Source of the DNA: Helicobacter_B zhangjianzhongii
GTDB taxonomy: Bacteria > Campylobacterota > Campylobacteria > Campylobacterales > Helicobacteraceae
Assembly (NCBI RefSeq): GCF_030249855.1
Contig: NZ_JANURN010000001.1
Span: 322,097-386,096 of the forward strand
DNA: 64,000 nucleotides
Direction of reading: 5' to 3'
Below, one piece after another: positions 52,171 through 61,285 of this stretch (positions within the stretch are counted from its first letter, which is position 1; every line of letters begins with the position of its first letter). A model generated the notes under the pieces. The model made no database searches and was not told where the DNA came from. It saw only the letters and a list, made by a program, of their open reading frames with translations. The translations under genes and the position numbers were made by a program.

Positions 52171-53334
52171 ATGGCAGATGATATAAGACCAGCTTGGGTG
52201 TATTGTGCTAATGGCGTGTATTTTCAAGCGCAAGCATTTTCTGGAAGTGGCACGATGGTGGGGGAAATTGTCTTTAATACTTCCTTGACCGGCTATCAAG
52301 AAATCATCACAGATCCTAGCTATGCTGGGCAGTTTATTGTCTTTACTATGCCAGAGATCGGGATTGTAGGTGTGAATGAGCAAGATTGCGAGAGTAGAGA
52401 TGTGTTTGCTTCTGGGGTGATTGTGCGACATTATGATGATACTATCTCGAATTTTCGCGCACAAGAGAGCCTAAAATCCTTCCTTGATAAGCGCAATATC
52501 CTTGGGATTTGTGGTGTGGATACGCGTGCGTTGGTGAAAATGATCCGCACGCAAGGATCGATGATGATGGTTGCTTCAAGCGATATTAGTGATAGAGATG
52601 AGCTAGCTAGGATCTTGCGAGACTCCCCTGCAATCGAGCAACAAAACCATATTGAAAATGTCTCTACAACTAATGATTTTACACATACGCAAGGTGTGTA
52701 TGAGTTCACGGATTTTTCTTATAGTAAGCCTATCACGCGTTATAAAGTAGCAGTGATTGATTTTGGAGCAAAGCGTAATATTTTAAACGAGCTTGTGAGT
52801 GCTGGGCTTTTGGCAAAGGTATATCCGCATACATTTTGTGCTGATGAGCTATGCAAAGCCTTTGAAAAAGGTGAGATTGATGGGGTGTTTTTATCCAATG
52901 GTCCGGGTGATCCCAAAATGCTTAGTAAAGAAGTGGGAGAAATCACCAAGCTAATTGCAGCAAAAATCCCTATTTTTGGGATCTGCCTAGGACATCAGCT
53001 CCTAGCCCTAGCGCACGGCTATGAAACTTATAAGCTAAAATTTGGGCATCACGGCGGCAATCACCCTGTGAAAAATCTTTTGGACAATTCTGTAGAGATC
53101 ACATCGCAAAACCACAACTATTGTGTCCCAGAATCCATTGAGCAAGTCGCTGTTGTAACACATAGAAATCTTTTTGATAATACCATTGAGGGCGTGGCTT
53201 ATAAAAATGCGCCGATTTTTTCCGTGCAGCACCACCCAGAGGCAAGCCCCGGTCCTAGAGAGTCGCGCAATATTTTTGAGCGTTTTGCCAAGCTTATTGA
53301 TGAGCGAAGAAACCACGATAGGGCTAGTCGTTAA
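52171..53334 (+). CDS. carA: Carbamoyl phosphate synthase small subunit
   Basis: 387-aa glutaminase subunit feeding ammonia to CarB for arginine and pyrimidine synthesis. The N-terminal CarA domain shows GEIVFNTSLTGYQEIITDPS and GVDTRALVKMIRTQGSM. The class I glutamine amidotransferase domain has nucleophile cysteine in IFGICLGHQLLALAHG and the His/Glu pair in FSVQHHPEASPGP. GGAG precedes the ATG. carB is not in the window. Confidence 0.97.
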   Translation: MADDIRPAWVYCANGVYFQAQAFSGSGTMVGEIVFNTSLTGYQEIITDPSYAGQFIVFTMPEIGIVGVNEQDCESRDVFASGVIVRHYDDTISNFRAQESLKSFLDKRNILGICGVDTRALVKMIRTQGSMMMVASSDISDRDELARILRDSPAIEQQNHIENVSTTNDFTHTQGVYEFTDFSYSKPITRYKVAVIDFGAKRNILNELVSAGLLAKVYPHTFCADELCKAFEKGEIDGVFLSNGPGDPKMLSKEVGEITKLIAAKIPIFGICLGHQLLALAHGYETYKLKFGHHGGNHPVKNLLDNSVEITSQNHNYCVPESIEQVAVVTHRNLFDNTIEGVAYKNAPIFSVQHHPEASPGPRESRNIFERFAKLIDERRNHDRASR

Positions 53335-53382
53335 GGTTTGTTTTATAAATTTTAGTTTAGAATTAGCCCCTTATTTTGCTAC

Positions 53383-53472
53383 GGACAGATGGGTGAGTGG
53401 CTGAAACCACACCCCTGCTAAGGGTGCAGATCTTAACGGGTCTCGAGGGTTCAAATCCCTCTCTGTCCGCCA
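53383..53472 (+). tRNA. tRNA-Ser (anticodon GCU)
   Basis: 90-base class II tRNA. The acceptor stem GGACAGA pairs with TCTGTCC, then G and an encoded CCA. The anticodon stem CACCC/GGGTG encloses loop CTGCTAA, anticodon GCT. A long variable arm (CTTAACGGGTC region) and a T-arm with GGTTCAAATCC are present. It reads AGC/AGU codons. It lies 48 bases after carA with no integrase or attachment-like repeat nearby. Confidence 0.95.
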
Positions 53473-53474
53473 CT

Positions 53475-54989
53475 TTAGATTCCCTGTATTTCTTCTATGT
53501 CTTGCGTGTTTTCTTGCAGATCTTGTGTTTCATAGATTGTTTGTAGGTCTTCTGCTTCTGGCGCGTCTGGTGTTTGGCTAATTTGTGGGGCTTGCATTTG
53601 ACTAAGCTTGCCTTGCAGTGTGATTGCAGATTCTAAAAACTCTACATCAAGTGATTGTGTGGCTAGATCAATAGTGCATTTGCTTGTCCGTAGGCTTTGG
53701 TCTTGGGATTTTATAGTAGCTTGTGCGGTGATTTGTGCGCGCTCTATTTGCCCATTTACGACTAGACTAGAATCCACTTTTGTATCAAAGCCCACGCCCC
53801 ACGCATCTTGGGCATTATCTTGTGTGTCAAAGGCTTCTAGCCCAAAAGCACCAAGATCATCAAGCAAGATAGCGAAATTTTGCCCTTCAATATTGATAGT
53901 GCCTTTGTGGAAAGCGAGATTATAAACACTCTCTACCATAAGGCTGGATTCTAGGATTGTAGGGGCTTTCAGTAGCTGCAAGATACGCATAAGCGAGAGA
54001 TTTTCACCACTGAATTTTAGGATATTTTTTTCCAAAGTAAGCGTGCTTTCTCCGCCCAAAGATGAGCTAGCAGCACTAAAGGTGATTCCATTATCGGCAC
54101 TAATTTTGCCCTGCAGCTCTAGCACACCTTGTATGTCAAAGCCAAATACACTGCCAAACGCCCCAAGATCACTGATATGCAAGCTATAAGCTAGCGCATT
54201 ATCAAGAATCTGTGTTTGCGCAGAAGCCATAGGGGCTTGGCGTGAAGAGTAAAGAGTGCTTTGCAAGGCTTCCTTGCCATTAGACTTGCCTAGTGCTGTG
54301 ATGATCTCACCCCCCACGCTAAATGTGCCAGCTAGCTCTTGGTGCGTGCTATCGCGCTTGTAGTAAAGTGTGTTTATGCCCATATCAAGCGCACCTAAGG
54401 AGAGCTTGTCGCTTTGTAAGCGTAGCTGCAAGATCTGGGATTGCTCTTGGGCTAGGATAGAGAGCGTGCCTTTTGCATTGATGTCTATGTCAAAAAATCG
54501 CGCCACTTGCTCCATAGGCACAGCGCGCAGCTCAAGCGTGTATTCTTGTATGGACAAAAACTTCATACGAGCAAATAGGGCAAAGGAGATTTCTGCGGGG
54601 CTATGCGGATTTGTAGATTGCGGATTTGTGGATTGTATGGTGTAGTTTGCTAGATCGCCTTGTATATGTAAGTAGCCAAGTGGTGCGGACTCTTTATGAT
54701 CAGTGCCTGTATGCAAAAAGTGGATTCTAGCTTGTATATCAAGCTTGCGCCCTAGGGAGTGCCGCCCCTCTAGCACGATAGCAAGTGTTTTGTTTAGCAC
54801 AAGTTCTGCATATATAGAATCCACTTTGATCGCTAGGGTTTGGAGTTGTGTTTGAAAAGGCAGGGAGTGATTGAGTGCGCTTTGGGCAAAGGGGAGTAAG
54901 ATTGTATTGCCAGCTTTGGTGAAGAGTAGCCCACCAAGCCCTAGCACACTACATAGGAGAAATACCCCCACCCACGCCAGCGCACGCAT
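53475..54989 (-). CDS. AsmA-like membrane-anchored protein
   Basis: 504 aa with one N-terminal membrane anchor (LAWVGVFLLCSVLGLGGLLF), then a long beta-rich periplasmic region with repeated pattern such as LGALDMGINTLYYKR and GINTLYYKRDSTHQELAGTF, like AsmA/TamB-type bridge proteins that act at the inner/outer membrane interface. The C-terminal 40 residues are acidic and Gln-rich (EAEDLQTIYETQDLQENTQD), probably disordered. It lies three bases after the ccsBA stop on the same strand and is likely cotranscribed. The assignment is from general pattern only. Confidence 0.55.
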   Translation of the reverse strand: MRALAWVGVFLLCSVLGLGGLLFTKAGNTILLPFAQSALNHSLPFQTQLQTLAIKVDSIYAELVLNKTLAIVLEGRHSLGRKLDIQARIHFLHTGTDHKESAPLGYLHIQGDLANYTIQSTNPQSTNPHSPAEISFALFARMKFLSIQEYTLELRAVPMEQVARFFDIDINAKGTLSILAQEQSQILQLRLQSDKLSLGALDMGINTLYYKRDSTHQELAGTFSVGGEIITALGKSNGKEALQSTLYSSRQAPMASAQTQILDNALAYSLHISDLGAFGSVFGFDIQGVLELQGKISADNGITFSAASSSLGGESTLTLEKNILKFSGENLSLMRILQLLKAPTILESSLMVESVYNLAFHKGTINIEGQNFAILLDDLGAFGLEAFDTQDNAQDAWGVGFDTKVDSSLVVNGQIERAQITAQATIKSQDQSLRTSKCTIDLATQSLDVEFLESAITLQGKLSQMQAPQISQTPDAPEAEDLQTIYETQDLQENTQDIEEIQGI

Positions 54990-54992
54990 TAC

Positions 54993-57900
54993 TTAGCTAG
55001 CCCCATTGCCAGCCACATTAGGTGCGGGCAGGGTCTTTTTGAAACTAGCAATGATGATAAGCCCAAGCGTGATAGCGATAAACACATACATCTCCCACGG
55101 CATAGGCACAGGATCGCCCCCGGCGTAAGAGTGCTTGCCCGCGAGATAGTAATTCACGCCAAAATAGGTCATTAGCACACTATAAAATGCCAGCACACTG
55201 CCTGTGGCAAAGACAAAGGGCAGATTGCTAAACTTGATAAAGCGCAGGTGCAAGACAATGGCATAAATGCCAATGGCAATCAACGCCCAAGTCTCTTTAG
55301 GATCCCAGCCCCAATATCGCCCCCACGACTCATTCGCCCAAATCGCGCCCAAAAAATTCCCAATTGTAAGCATAAAAATGCCTAAAATCATCGTCATTTC
55401 ATTGATGGCATTGACTGAAATGATAGCTTTATCTATATGTGCTTTATCGGGCTTACGCAAGATAAATAGCACAAGTGTGAAAGCTCCAAGCACAAAGCAA
55501 AGCCCCAAAAATCCATAGCTTGCGGTAATCACAGAGACATGGATATTAAGCCAATAAGACTGCAAGACAGGCACTAGATCTTGGATCTGTGGATCCATAT
55601 AGCCTAGATGAGCGACAAAAAGGCTCGCCCCAGAGAAAAAGCTTGTCGCACAAAGAGCTAGCATAAATCGTGGGAAACACACCACCCCAGCGATCCCAGA
55701 AGCCCACGCGATGTAGATCATTGATTCATAGGCATTGCTCCACGGAGAGTGCCCAGAGACATACCATCGCACGATAAGCCCAAGCGTGTGGGCTATGACG
55801 CACAGAGCAATAAGCGCGAAAAATACCCGATAGACTCTCCTAGGCACAGCGCGATCTTTGTAAATATACACAAGCACGATAAGCAGCCCAAGCAAGCCTA
55901 GTAGCGTATAAGGCAGGATAAGTGTCTCAAAAATATTGTAGTGATTAAGCGCGATCTCCCACTCTATGCGACTAGGGCTGACATAATCCTCTCCGCCATT
56001 TTGCTCTTGATAGGATTCTAGGCTCTTTAGCGCAGAGATTCCAAGATCCCACGAATTTGTGCTAACGCCTAGAATCATACCCATAAAAAGCGCATTCATC
56101 ATAGAATCCACTTTTTGTATCATCGGCTCATATTCTTGCATAGGCAGCTGTCCTTGGAGTAAGAGGTAGGTAAGCTCTGTGGCAGAAAACCACCGCTTTG
56201 TGCTAGGGTCTGGGAAAATCCGCAAGTAAAGGAGTGTTTGCACGCTTTTTACAATCTCATAGCTCTCTGTTACCTTGCGCACATCTTTATCAAAGGCATT
56301 CCACTCGCTCTCGCTTTTGTGCTGCACATCAGCGAAGTAATTATGCAGCTTGGATTCTCCTGTTTGTGTGTCATAAATATCCATAAACGATACGCGCACC
56401 TTATCCTGTGGCACGCCTAGGATCGCGCGGAGCTTTGGGGTTTTGGTGTGGATTAGATTAGCACTTACAAAATCACTAGGGAAGATCATAGCTCCCATTA
56501 GGGTCTGGGTATTATCTAGCCCTTCAAAGCCATTTGTCCTAGAGATTTTATGCATAATGTGCATAGCCATTGTGTCAAAAGGCTGGATTCTACCGGCGTA
56601 GTCTTGGATCTGGATTCTACTAAGGCGGGTGGCAAACTCCCTAGCATTATCGCGCAAAAGCGCGATACGCTCCTGTCTATGCGCTGGGTCAATACTATCT
56701 GGATCTTTACGCAAATCCTCCCACACGCGCTTAAAGGACTCTATTTGCTCGCTGGAAAGGTGATTGCTAGTAGTAAGAAATTGCATAAGATTATCTGGCA
56801 GTGAGGTTTGCGCCGCACTAGAATCCACTTTTTGTGGCGCACTAGAATCCACCTTGCTAGAGTCTGCGTTTTGCGCCGCGCCTGTCTCTACAAGTGGCGT
56901 GCCTTGCTTGCCGTGGGTTTGTATATTGGGCGTATTTGCGTGGAGATTTGGACCATAGAGTAGCCCTAATGCTAACACAAGGGCAAGCGCGCCTTTTTGC
57001 GCGAGATTATGGCTAGAGACAAAGCGTGCTAGCTGCATAAAGCGACCATTTTTGTCAAACAGCAGCCACAATGCCCCGATGATTAGCATCGCATAGCCGA
57101 TATAGGTGGGGAGCTTACCCGGATCGTGATTGACAGATAGCACGCTAGTGTAGTTGCCTGCCTCTTCGTTGAAGAAATAATCGCTTTGATAGAAGCGATA
57201 GCCCCCAAAATCTAAGACATTATTCATAAAGATTCTAAAAGGCTTGATAAGAGAGCCTTGCGCGTCTAAAATCTCCACCTCTGAGGCATAAGAAGAAGGA
57301 TTATCCGTGCCGGCATAGGTCTTTTTCTCAAATTGTAGCAAGCGTAGGGAGAAGGGCAGCTCCACGCGCCTAGATCCCCAGTGGAAGCTCATTTTCATTC
57401 CGCCGATTTCTTCACGCACCGCGGCGTGTTCATTAGAAAAGCCATTTCCCCCTATAAGCTCGATAGGCTTTGTCTGTCCATTGTAGCTTACAAGCAAGCG
57501 CAGTAGCATTGGGGCATTTCTTGGGGATTTATTGGGGATTAGCGCGACTTCTTGTGAGAGGACTTCCACGGGCTTATCAAAGATCATCGCGCTATCTTTA
57601 ATGCGTGAATTTGTAAAAATCCCTCTAAATGCGCTGATATTAGCAGGGATTTGGGCATAGTCTTTTTGCCACGAGTCATTTAGCGCGGCGATATTGATGT
57701 AATTATCATTAGAGTAGTAGAAGCTCACACTCTTGCCCTCTTGTATCCACATCATTCCCTCTGTCCCAAAATACCGCGTGATCCCAGCCCCTATGATGAT
57801 CACGATAAATGAGCTATGCAGCAGCATAGAGGCGTATTTTTTGCGTTTGTAGGCACAGGAGTGGATAAAGCTAGCAAGCAAGGCAATGGCAAGATATATA

Positions 57901-58091
57901 TGCAAGAGCATAAACCACCACGAGCCATAAATGATCGTATAAGCAGCATTTGCGCCATAGTCATTCTCTATAAATGTAGCGATCGCGCAACTTAGCGCGT
58001 AGAAAAATATAATGGGCAAAATGACCTTAAAGGAGTAAAAAGCCTTGAGGATCCTAATAGGGCTAGCAGGGGGTGTTATAGAGGTTTTCAT
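54993..58091 (-). CDS. ccsBA: Cytochrome c biogenesis protein CcsBA (ResB-CcsA fusion)
   Basis: 1032-aa system II heme exporter and cytochrome c synthetase. The N-terminal ResB part has several membrane helices (KVILPIIFFYALSCAIATFI) and a large periplasmic domain. The C-terminal CcsA part shows heme-handling WGRYWGWDPKETWALIAIG (the WWD domain) with flanking histidines. The single-chain fusion is standard in Helicobacter. The Lys/Val/Asp/Ser-rich stretch near residue 410 arises from repeat copies within the gene. It follows the thioredoxin-like lipoprotein gene, its likely thiol-reducing partner, by 14 bases. Confidence 0.95.
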   Translation of the reverse strand: MKTSITPPASPIRILKAFYSFKVILPIIFFYALSCAIATFIENDYGANAAYTIIYGSWWFMLLHIYLAIALLASFIHSCAYKRKKYASMLLHSSFIVIIIGAGITRYFGTEGMMWIQEGKSVSFYYSNDNYINIAALNDSWQKDYAQIPANISAFRGIFTNSRIKDSAMIFDKPVEVLSQEVALIPNKSPRNAPMLLRLLVSYNGQTKPIELIGGNGFSNEHAAVREEIGGMKMSFHWGSRRVELPFSLRLLQFEKKTYAGTDNPSSYASEVEILDAQGSLIKPFRIFMNNVLDFGGYRFYQSDYFFNEEAGNYTSVLSVNHDPGKLPTYIGYAMLIIGALWLLFDKNGRFMQLARFVSSHNLAQKGALALVLALGLLYGPNLHANTPNIQTHGKQGTPLVETGAAQNADSSKVDSSAPQKVDSSAAQTSLPDNLMQFLTTSNHLSSEQIESFKRVWEDLRKDPDSIDPAHRQERIALLRDNAREFATRLSRIQIQDYAGRIQPFDTMAMHIMHKISRTNGFEGLDNTQTLMGAMIFPSDFVSANLIHTKTPKLRAILGVPQDKVRVSFMDIYDTQTGESKLHNYFADVQHKSESEWNAFDKDVRKVTESYEIVKSVQTLLYLRIFPDPSTKRWFSATELTYLLLQGQLPMQEYEPMIQKVDSMMNALFMGMILGVSTNSWDLGISALKSLESYQEQNGGEDYVSPSRIEWEIALNHYNIFETLILPYTLLGLLGLLIVLVYIYKDRAVPRRVYRVFFALIALCVIAHTLGLIVRWYVSGHSPWSNAYESMIYIAWASGIAGVVCFPRFMLALCATSFFSGASLFVAHLGYMDPQIQDLVPVLQSYWLNIHVSVITASYGFLGLCFVLGAFTLVLFILRKPDKAHIDKAIISVNAINEMTMILGIFMLTIGNFLGAIWANESWGRYWGWDPKETWALIAIGIYAIVLHLRFIKFSNLPFVFATGSVLAFYSVLMTYFGVNYYLAGKHSYAGGDPVPMPWEMYVFIAITLGLIIIASFKKTLPAPNVAGNGAS

Positions 58092-58105
58092 ATCATCTCC
58101 AATAG

Positions 58106-58711
58106 CTATAAAGCTTGCAGGTGTTTTTGCAGCATTGTGGCGATTTGCTTCTCATCGCCATTTGCCTTTTGCCACGAGCCTTGTGCGATAAACTCTAGCA
58201 ATGCGCTAAATTGCTTAGGCGGGAGATAGCTAGGATAAGTCAGGATCGTCCTGCCATCTTTGGCGGCAAAGACTAAGGTCGGGGTCGGTCCTATGCGGTA
58301 GATTTGTGCGAGCTGGCGCGTGGGGATTGCGTGGTCTTGTAGCGTATCGCTCTCTCCTATGCGGAATGTATGGAGCTTGCTATAACTTGTGTTGATATAG
58401 TAGGCATTAAACTGCTCTTTAAGCATTGTGCGGAGGTTTTTATGGGCTTTTATGTCATCTTTTAGATTCTCGCAATATGTGCAGCCATTTGCCCCAAAGA
58501 TTAGGAGCATATATTTGCCCTTAGTCTCAATAGTGCTTGTGTCATTAAAGACATCTTCTAATCCCGCATAGGTCTTTTTATCAAGCTCGCTTGCCTCCAC
58601 ACTAGAATCCACTTTTTGATCCTTACAACCGCTAAGAAGCCACAAAGCGCATAGCATCGCTGCTATGCTAATTATGCGCATAAATGGTAGAAATACATAA
58701 GAGTAGAGCAT
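58106..58711 (-). CDS. Thioredoxin-like lipoprotein for cytochrome c maturation
   Basis: 201 aa. The signal peptide ends in a lipobox (ALWLLSGC), so it is predicted to be an outer or inner membrane lipoprotein facing the periplasm. The thioredoxin fold has the redox motif CTYC in FGANGCTYCENLKDDI and a cis-proline region IGPTPTLVF. It matches the role of H. pylori HP0377, which reduces apocytochrome c cysteines and lies beside ccsBA as I recall. AAAGG lies upstream of this ATG; an alternative start ten codons in (MRIISIAAMLC) would give a shorter signal peptide. Confidence 0.85.
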   Translation of the reverse strand: MLYSYVFLPFMRIISIAAMLCALWLLSGCKDQKVDSSVEASELDKKTYAGLEDVFNDTSTIETKGKYMLLIFGANGCTYCENLKDDIKAHKNLRTMLKEQFNAYYINTSYSKLHTFRIGESDTLQDHAIPTRQLAQIYRIGPTPTLVFAAKDGRTILTYPSYLPPKQFSALLEFIAQGSWQKANGDEKQIATMLQKHLQAL

Positions 58712-58723
58712 ATATATCCTTTA

Positions 58724-59713
58724 TCAAGTGGGGCTAGAATCTAGCCTTTGCTTTGCAAGCGTGTATATCATCGTAGCAAACTCTGGGCTATCATTCATAC
58801 ACGGGCACAGGAGATAGTCTTTCACGCCTTTTTGCTTTGCTAGCTCTTTATACTCAATGCCTAGCTCATAGATTGTCTCGGCATTATCTATGGTGAAAGC
58901 TAGGGGATAGATGATGAGATTTTGACCGCTAGCTTTGGCGATAATATCACTTGTAAAAGGCTCAATCCAGCGCATAGGACCGACCTTTGACTGATAGGTT
59001 AGCACAATTTTGGCAAACTCTATCCCCCGCCGCGCAAAAATCGTGCGCAAGATTTCTACCCCCTTTTGGCATTGTGCGGGGTAGGGATCGCCGCTATCGA
59101 CTATCTTTTGCGGGAGAGAGTGGGCAGAGAGCAGAAGCGTGAAGTCTCTAGGGTCGCGCTCTTGCAATGTGTCTAAGATAGTGCTAGCGATTAGCTCATA
59201 GTATGGCTCATACGCGTGAAAGTCTTCTACTATGTGGATTCTAGGGGTATAGGATAGGGCTTTAAGATTGTGGTATATATCAAGCATTGATGACTTAGTG
59301 GTGGTGGTAGAAAATTGCGGATACATACTAAATAGCACGATCTCATCGACCTTTTGCTCGCATAAAGAGCGCAGCACATCATAGGCAAATGGCGGTGTAT
59401 AGCGCATAGCATAGGTAAAGATCGCGCTAGAATCCAGCTTTTCAAGCTGCTTGCACAAAGCAAAAGTATGGGCTGGCAAGGGCGAAGCTCCGCCTATGGC
59501 GCGGTAGTTGTGCTTGGCAGATTCTAGGCGTTTATTGATGATAAATGAGCCTACCATTTTGCGGATAAAGTGATTTTTGATCCGTAGGATAAGTGGATCG
59601 CTAAATAGATTTTGCAAAAAGCTCTCCACTCCAGAAATATCCGTAGGACCGCCCATATTAAGCAGGATAATAGCGCGTTTATGTGTGCGATTTGCTGGGC
59701 TTTGTGTAGGCAT
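58724..59713 (-). CDS. hemH: Ferrochelatase
   Basis: 329-aa enzyme inserting Fe2+ into protoporphyrin IX, the last step of heme synthesis. Family stretches are ILLNMGGPTDISGVESFLQN, the YRAIGGASPL substrate region, catalytic histidine in LLSAHSLPQKIVDSGDPYP, and TYQSKVGPMRWIEPFTSDI. It is the first gene of a heme/cytochrome c cluster with the thioredoxin-like protein and CcsBA (12-base gap), so heme supply and attachment are coexpressed. Confidence 0.96.
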   Translation of the reverse strand: MPTQSPANRTHKRAIILLNMGGPTDISGVESFLQNLFSDPLILRIKNHFIRKMVGSFIINKRLESAKHNYRAIGGASPLPAHTFALCKQLEKLDSSAIFTYAMRYTPPFAYDVLRSLCEQKVDEIVLFSMYPQFSTTTTKSSMLDIYHNLKALSYTPRIHIVEDFHAYEPYYELIASTILDTLQERDPRDFTLLLSAHSLPQKIVDSGDPYPAQCQKGVEILRTIFARRGIEFAKIVLTYQSKVGPMRWIEPFTSDIIAKASGQNLIIYPLAFTIDNAETIYELGIEYKELAKQKGVKDYLLCPCMNDSPEFATMIYTLAKQRLDSSPT

Positions 59714-59758
59714 AGAGCGGGATCCTTAGCTGTTGTTGTCTCCAAAGTTTGAAATAAT

Positions 59759-59782
59759 AATATGCTAAAATTAACGCATATT
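59759..59782. promoter_or_regulatory. Inverted repeat between hemH and the divergent membrane-protein gene
   Basis: AATATGC (59759-59765) and GCATATT (59776-59782) flank an A/T-rich spacer in the 91-base gap of a divergent gene pair. It could be an operator for either direction; this is weak evidence. Confidence 0.3.
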
Positions 59783-59804
59783 GATTTTAGGCTTAGGAGT
59801 AGCA

Positions 59805-60224
59805 ATGGAAGTCGATATGATCGCAAAGGCGTTTAATGATATGGTGTTTTTCCACGCATTTTTTATGGCATTTTTCCCGATACCTTTTCTCATCAATCTC
59901 TACACACTTTTTACTTATAAAACTTATCAAAAGGTGATTATTAAGCTATGGTTTGTTATGCCTATTATCTTTTTGCTTGTGGCGGTGGGGAGCTTTAGCG
60001 GGGTGTTTATCTTGGCAAGTCGGCAATGGTATATGACTTGGCAGATTGGGGCGATGATCGCGCTTACTTTGCTGATTTTTCTTATGGAGATCAAGCGGAT
60101 AAAACGACTTAAGCTTGCTAGGACTAGCGAAGAGCTTATGCGCAAATACATCACATTTTGCAAGTGGGTTTATGGCATAGAGCTATGCTTGGTGCTGCTC
60201 TTTAGCCTTAGGATCATTGTGTAA
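59805..60224 (+). CDS. Conserved small membrane protein next to rsmE
   Basis: 139 aa with four hydrophobic segments (FFHAFFMAFFPIPFLINLY; LWFVMPIIFLLVAVGSFSG; MTWQIGAMIALTLLIFLME; GIELCLVLLFSLRIIV) and short charged links. It is not assigned to a function; a similar gene lies between rsmE and hemH in H. pylori as I recall (HP0375). TAGGAG precedes the ATG at 59805. It overlaps rsmE by one base (TAATG). Confidence 0.75.
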   Translation: MEVDMIAKAFNDMVFFHAFFMAFFPIPFLINLYTLFTYKTYQKVIIKLWFVMPIIFLLVAVGSFSGVFILASRQWYMTWQIGAMIALTLLIFLMEIKRIKRLKLARTSEELMRKYITFCKWVYGIELCLVLLFSLRIIV

Positions 60225-60910
60225 TGCAATTTGTCTTCCACGCTGAAGCTGGGGCGCAGACTCTTGTGCTTGAAGGCGAGAGTTTCACGCATATTTTTAG
60301 CGCGCGCCGAAGCAAGGCTACTAGCAACCTCGCCCTAAGAAATTTGCGCGATGATAGACTTTATACCTACAAGGTGGATTCTATTAGCAAGCGATGTGCT
60401 AGGCTTAGTTTAGATTCTAGCAAGCACGCGCCCAATGCCCCGCGCAAGCACACGCATATCATCTGGGCGATCACACAGGCTAAGACCATAGAAAAAGCCC
60501 TGCCTAGCTTCAATGAGCTAGGGCTTAGTAAGCTTAGTGTGTTTTGGGCGGATTTTTCTCAAAGAGGGCAGCATATTGATTTGGCACGGCTGGAGCGGAT
60601 ACTTGTTTGCTCGTGTGAGCAGTGCGGGCGGAGTGATTTGTGTGAGATAGAGATCCTAGAATCCACACAAGCAGCCCTAGAGTGCTACCCCAACGCATTG
60701 GTGCTGGATTTTGGCGGCAAGATTATTGGCGGAGATGTATTAGCATCTAGTATCGCGCTAGATTCTGGGGTGCTAATTGGGGCAGAAGGGGGCTTTAGCC
60801 ACAGGGAGAGAGAGCTTTTTGCAGGGCGTGAGATCGTGGCGTTTGATACAGGGCGAATCCTACGCTCACAAACTGCCGCCCTTGCCTTGCTTGCAAAATG
60901 TGGCATTTAG
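60224..60910 (+). CDS. rsmE: 16S rRNA m3U1498 methyltransferase
   Basis: 228-aa SPOUT methyltransferase acting on U1498 of 16S rRNA in the 30S subunit. The N-terminal PUA-like part starts MQFVFHAEAGAQTLVLEGES. The C-terminal knot region has AITQAKTIEKALPSFNELGL, LIGAEGGFSHRERELF and the end RILRSQTAALALLAKCGI. The ATG overlaps the upstream stop, so the two genes are coupled. Confidence 0.93.
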   Translation: MQFVFHAEAGAQTLVLEGESFTHIFSARRSKATSNLALRNLRDDRLYTYKVDSISKRCARLSLDSSKHAPNAPRKHTHIIWAITQAKTIEKALPSFNELGLSKLSVFWADFSQRGQHIDLARLERILVCSCEQCGRSDLCEIEILESTQAALECYPNALVLDFGGKIIGGDVLASSIALDSGVLIGAEGGFSHRERELFAGREIVAFDTGRILRSQTAALALLAKCGI

Positions 60911-61285
60911 GAGCGTGGTAATCCACTCTCTCCATTAGAATCCACTTTTGAAAATGGATTGCCACGCGGATTTTCAATCCGCTCGCAATGACAATAAAAG
61001 GGCGTTTGTGGCTGTGTTATCAAACGAGGATTCTACTTTTTGGGCGTTTTCTTTGTCATTGCGAGCGGTGCTTTTGCACCGCGTGGCAAACAAGTGAAGC
61101 GAAGTTTCTTTAGAAAACAAGCGAAGCGGTGCAAGGCGAAGCCGAAGCAGGTTTCTTTAGAAAACAAGCGAAGCGGTGCAAGGCGAAGCCGAAGCAGGTT
61201 TCTTTAGAAAACAAGGGACACCGCTCGCCGTTAGGCGATGTTTCTTTAGAAAAGCCAAATCCCTTTGAAAAAAGTGGATTCTAGG
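60911..61285. repeat. Repeat-filled intergenic region between rsmE and the UDG-like gene
   Basis: 375 bases without a gene at a convergent junction. It holds a 15-mer repeat copy (about 60937), a long imperfect palindrome from GGATTGCCACGCGGATT to AATCCGCTCGCAATGACA (about 60957-60992), a related block with TCATTGCGAGCGG and CCGCGTGGCAA (about 61054-61088), the 47-bp tandem repeat, a TCGCC-GTTA-GGCGA hairpin (61225-61238), and a last 15-mer copy at about 61269. Confidence 0.7.
61104..61215 (+). repeat. 47-bp tandem direct repeat, about 2.4 copies
   Basis: Two identical 47-base units (61104-61150 and 61151-61197) and the start of a third, each beginning GTTTCTTTAGAAAACAAG and containing GCGAAGCGGTGCAAGGCGAA. 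Partial or near copies occur at about 19983-20040 and 45384-45420. There are no spacers between units, so this is not a CRISPR array. Confidence 0.85.

Noticed and set aside
53383..53472. tRNA-Ser as integration site of an island
   Set aside because: No integrase and no duplicated 3' tRNA end in the window; the R-M island is more than 13 kb away.
61104..61215. CRISPR array
   Set aside because: The units are directly adjacent without spacers, contain no typical CRISPR palindrome, and no cas genes are in the window.
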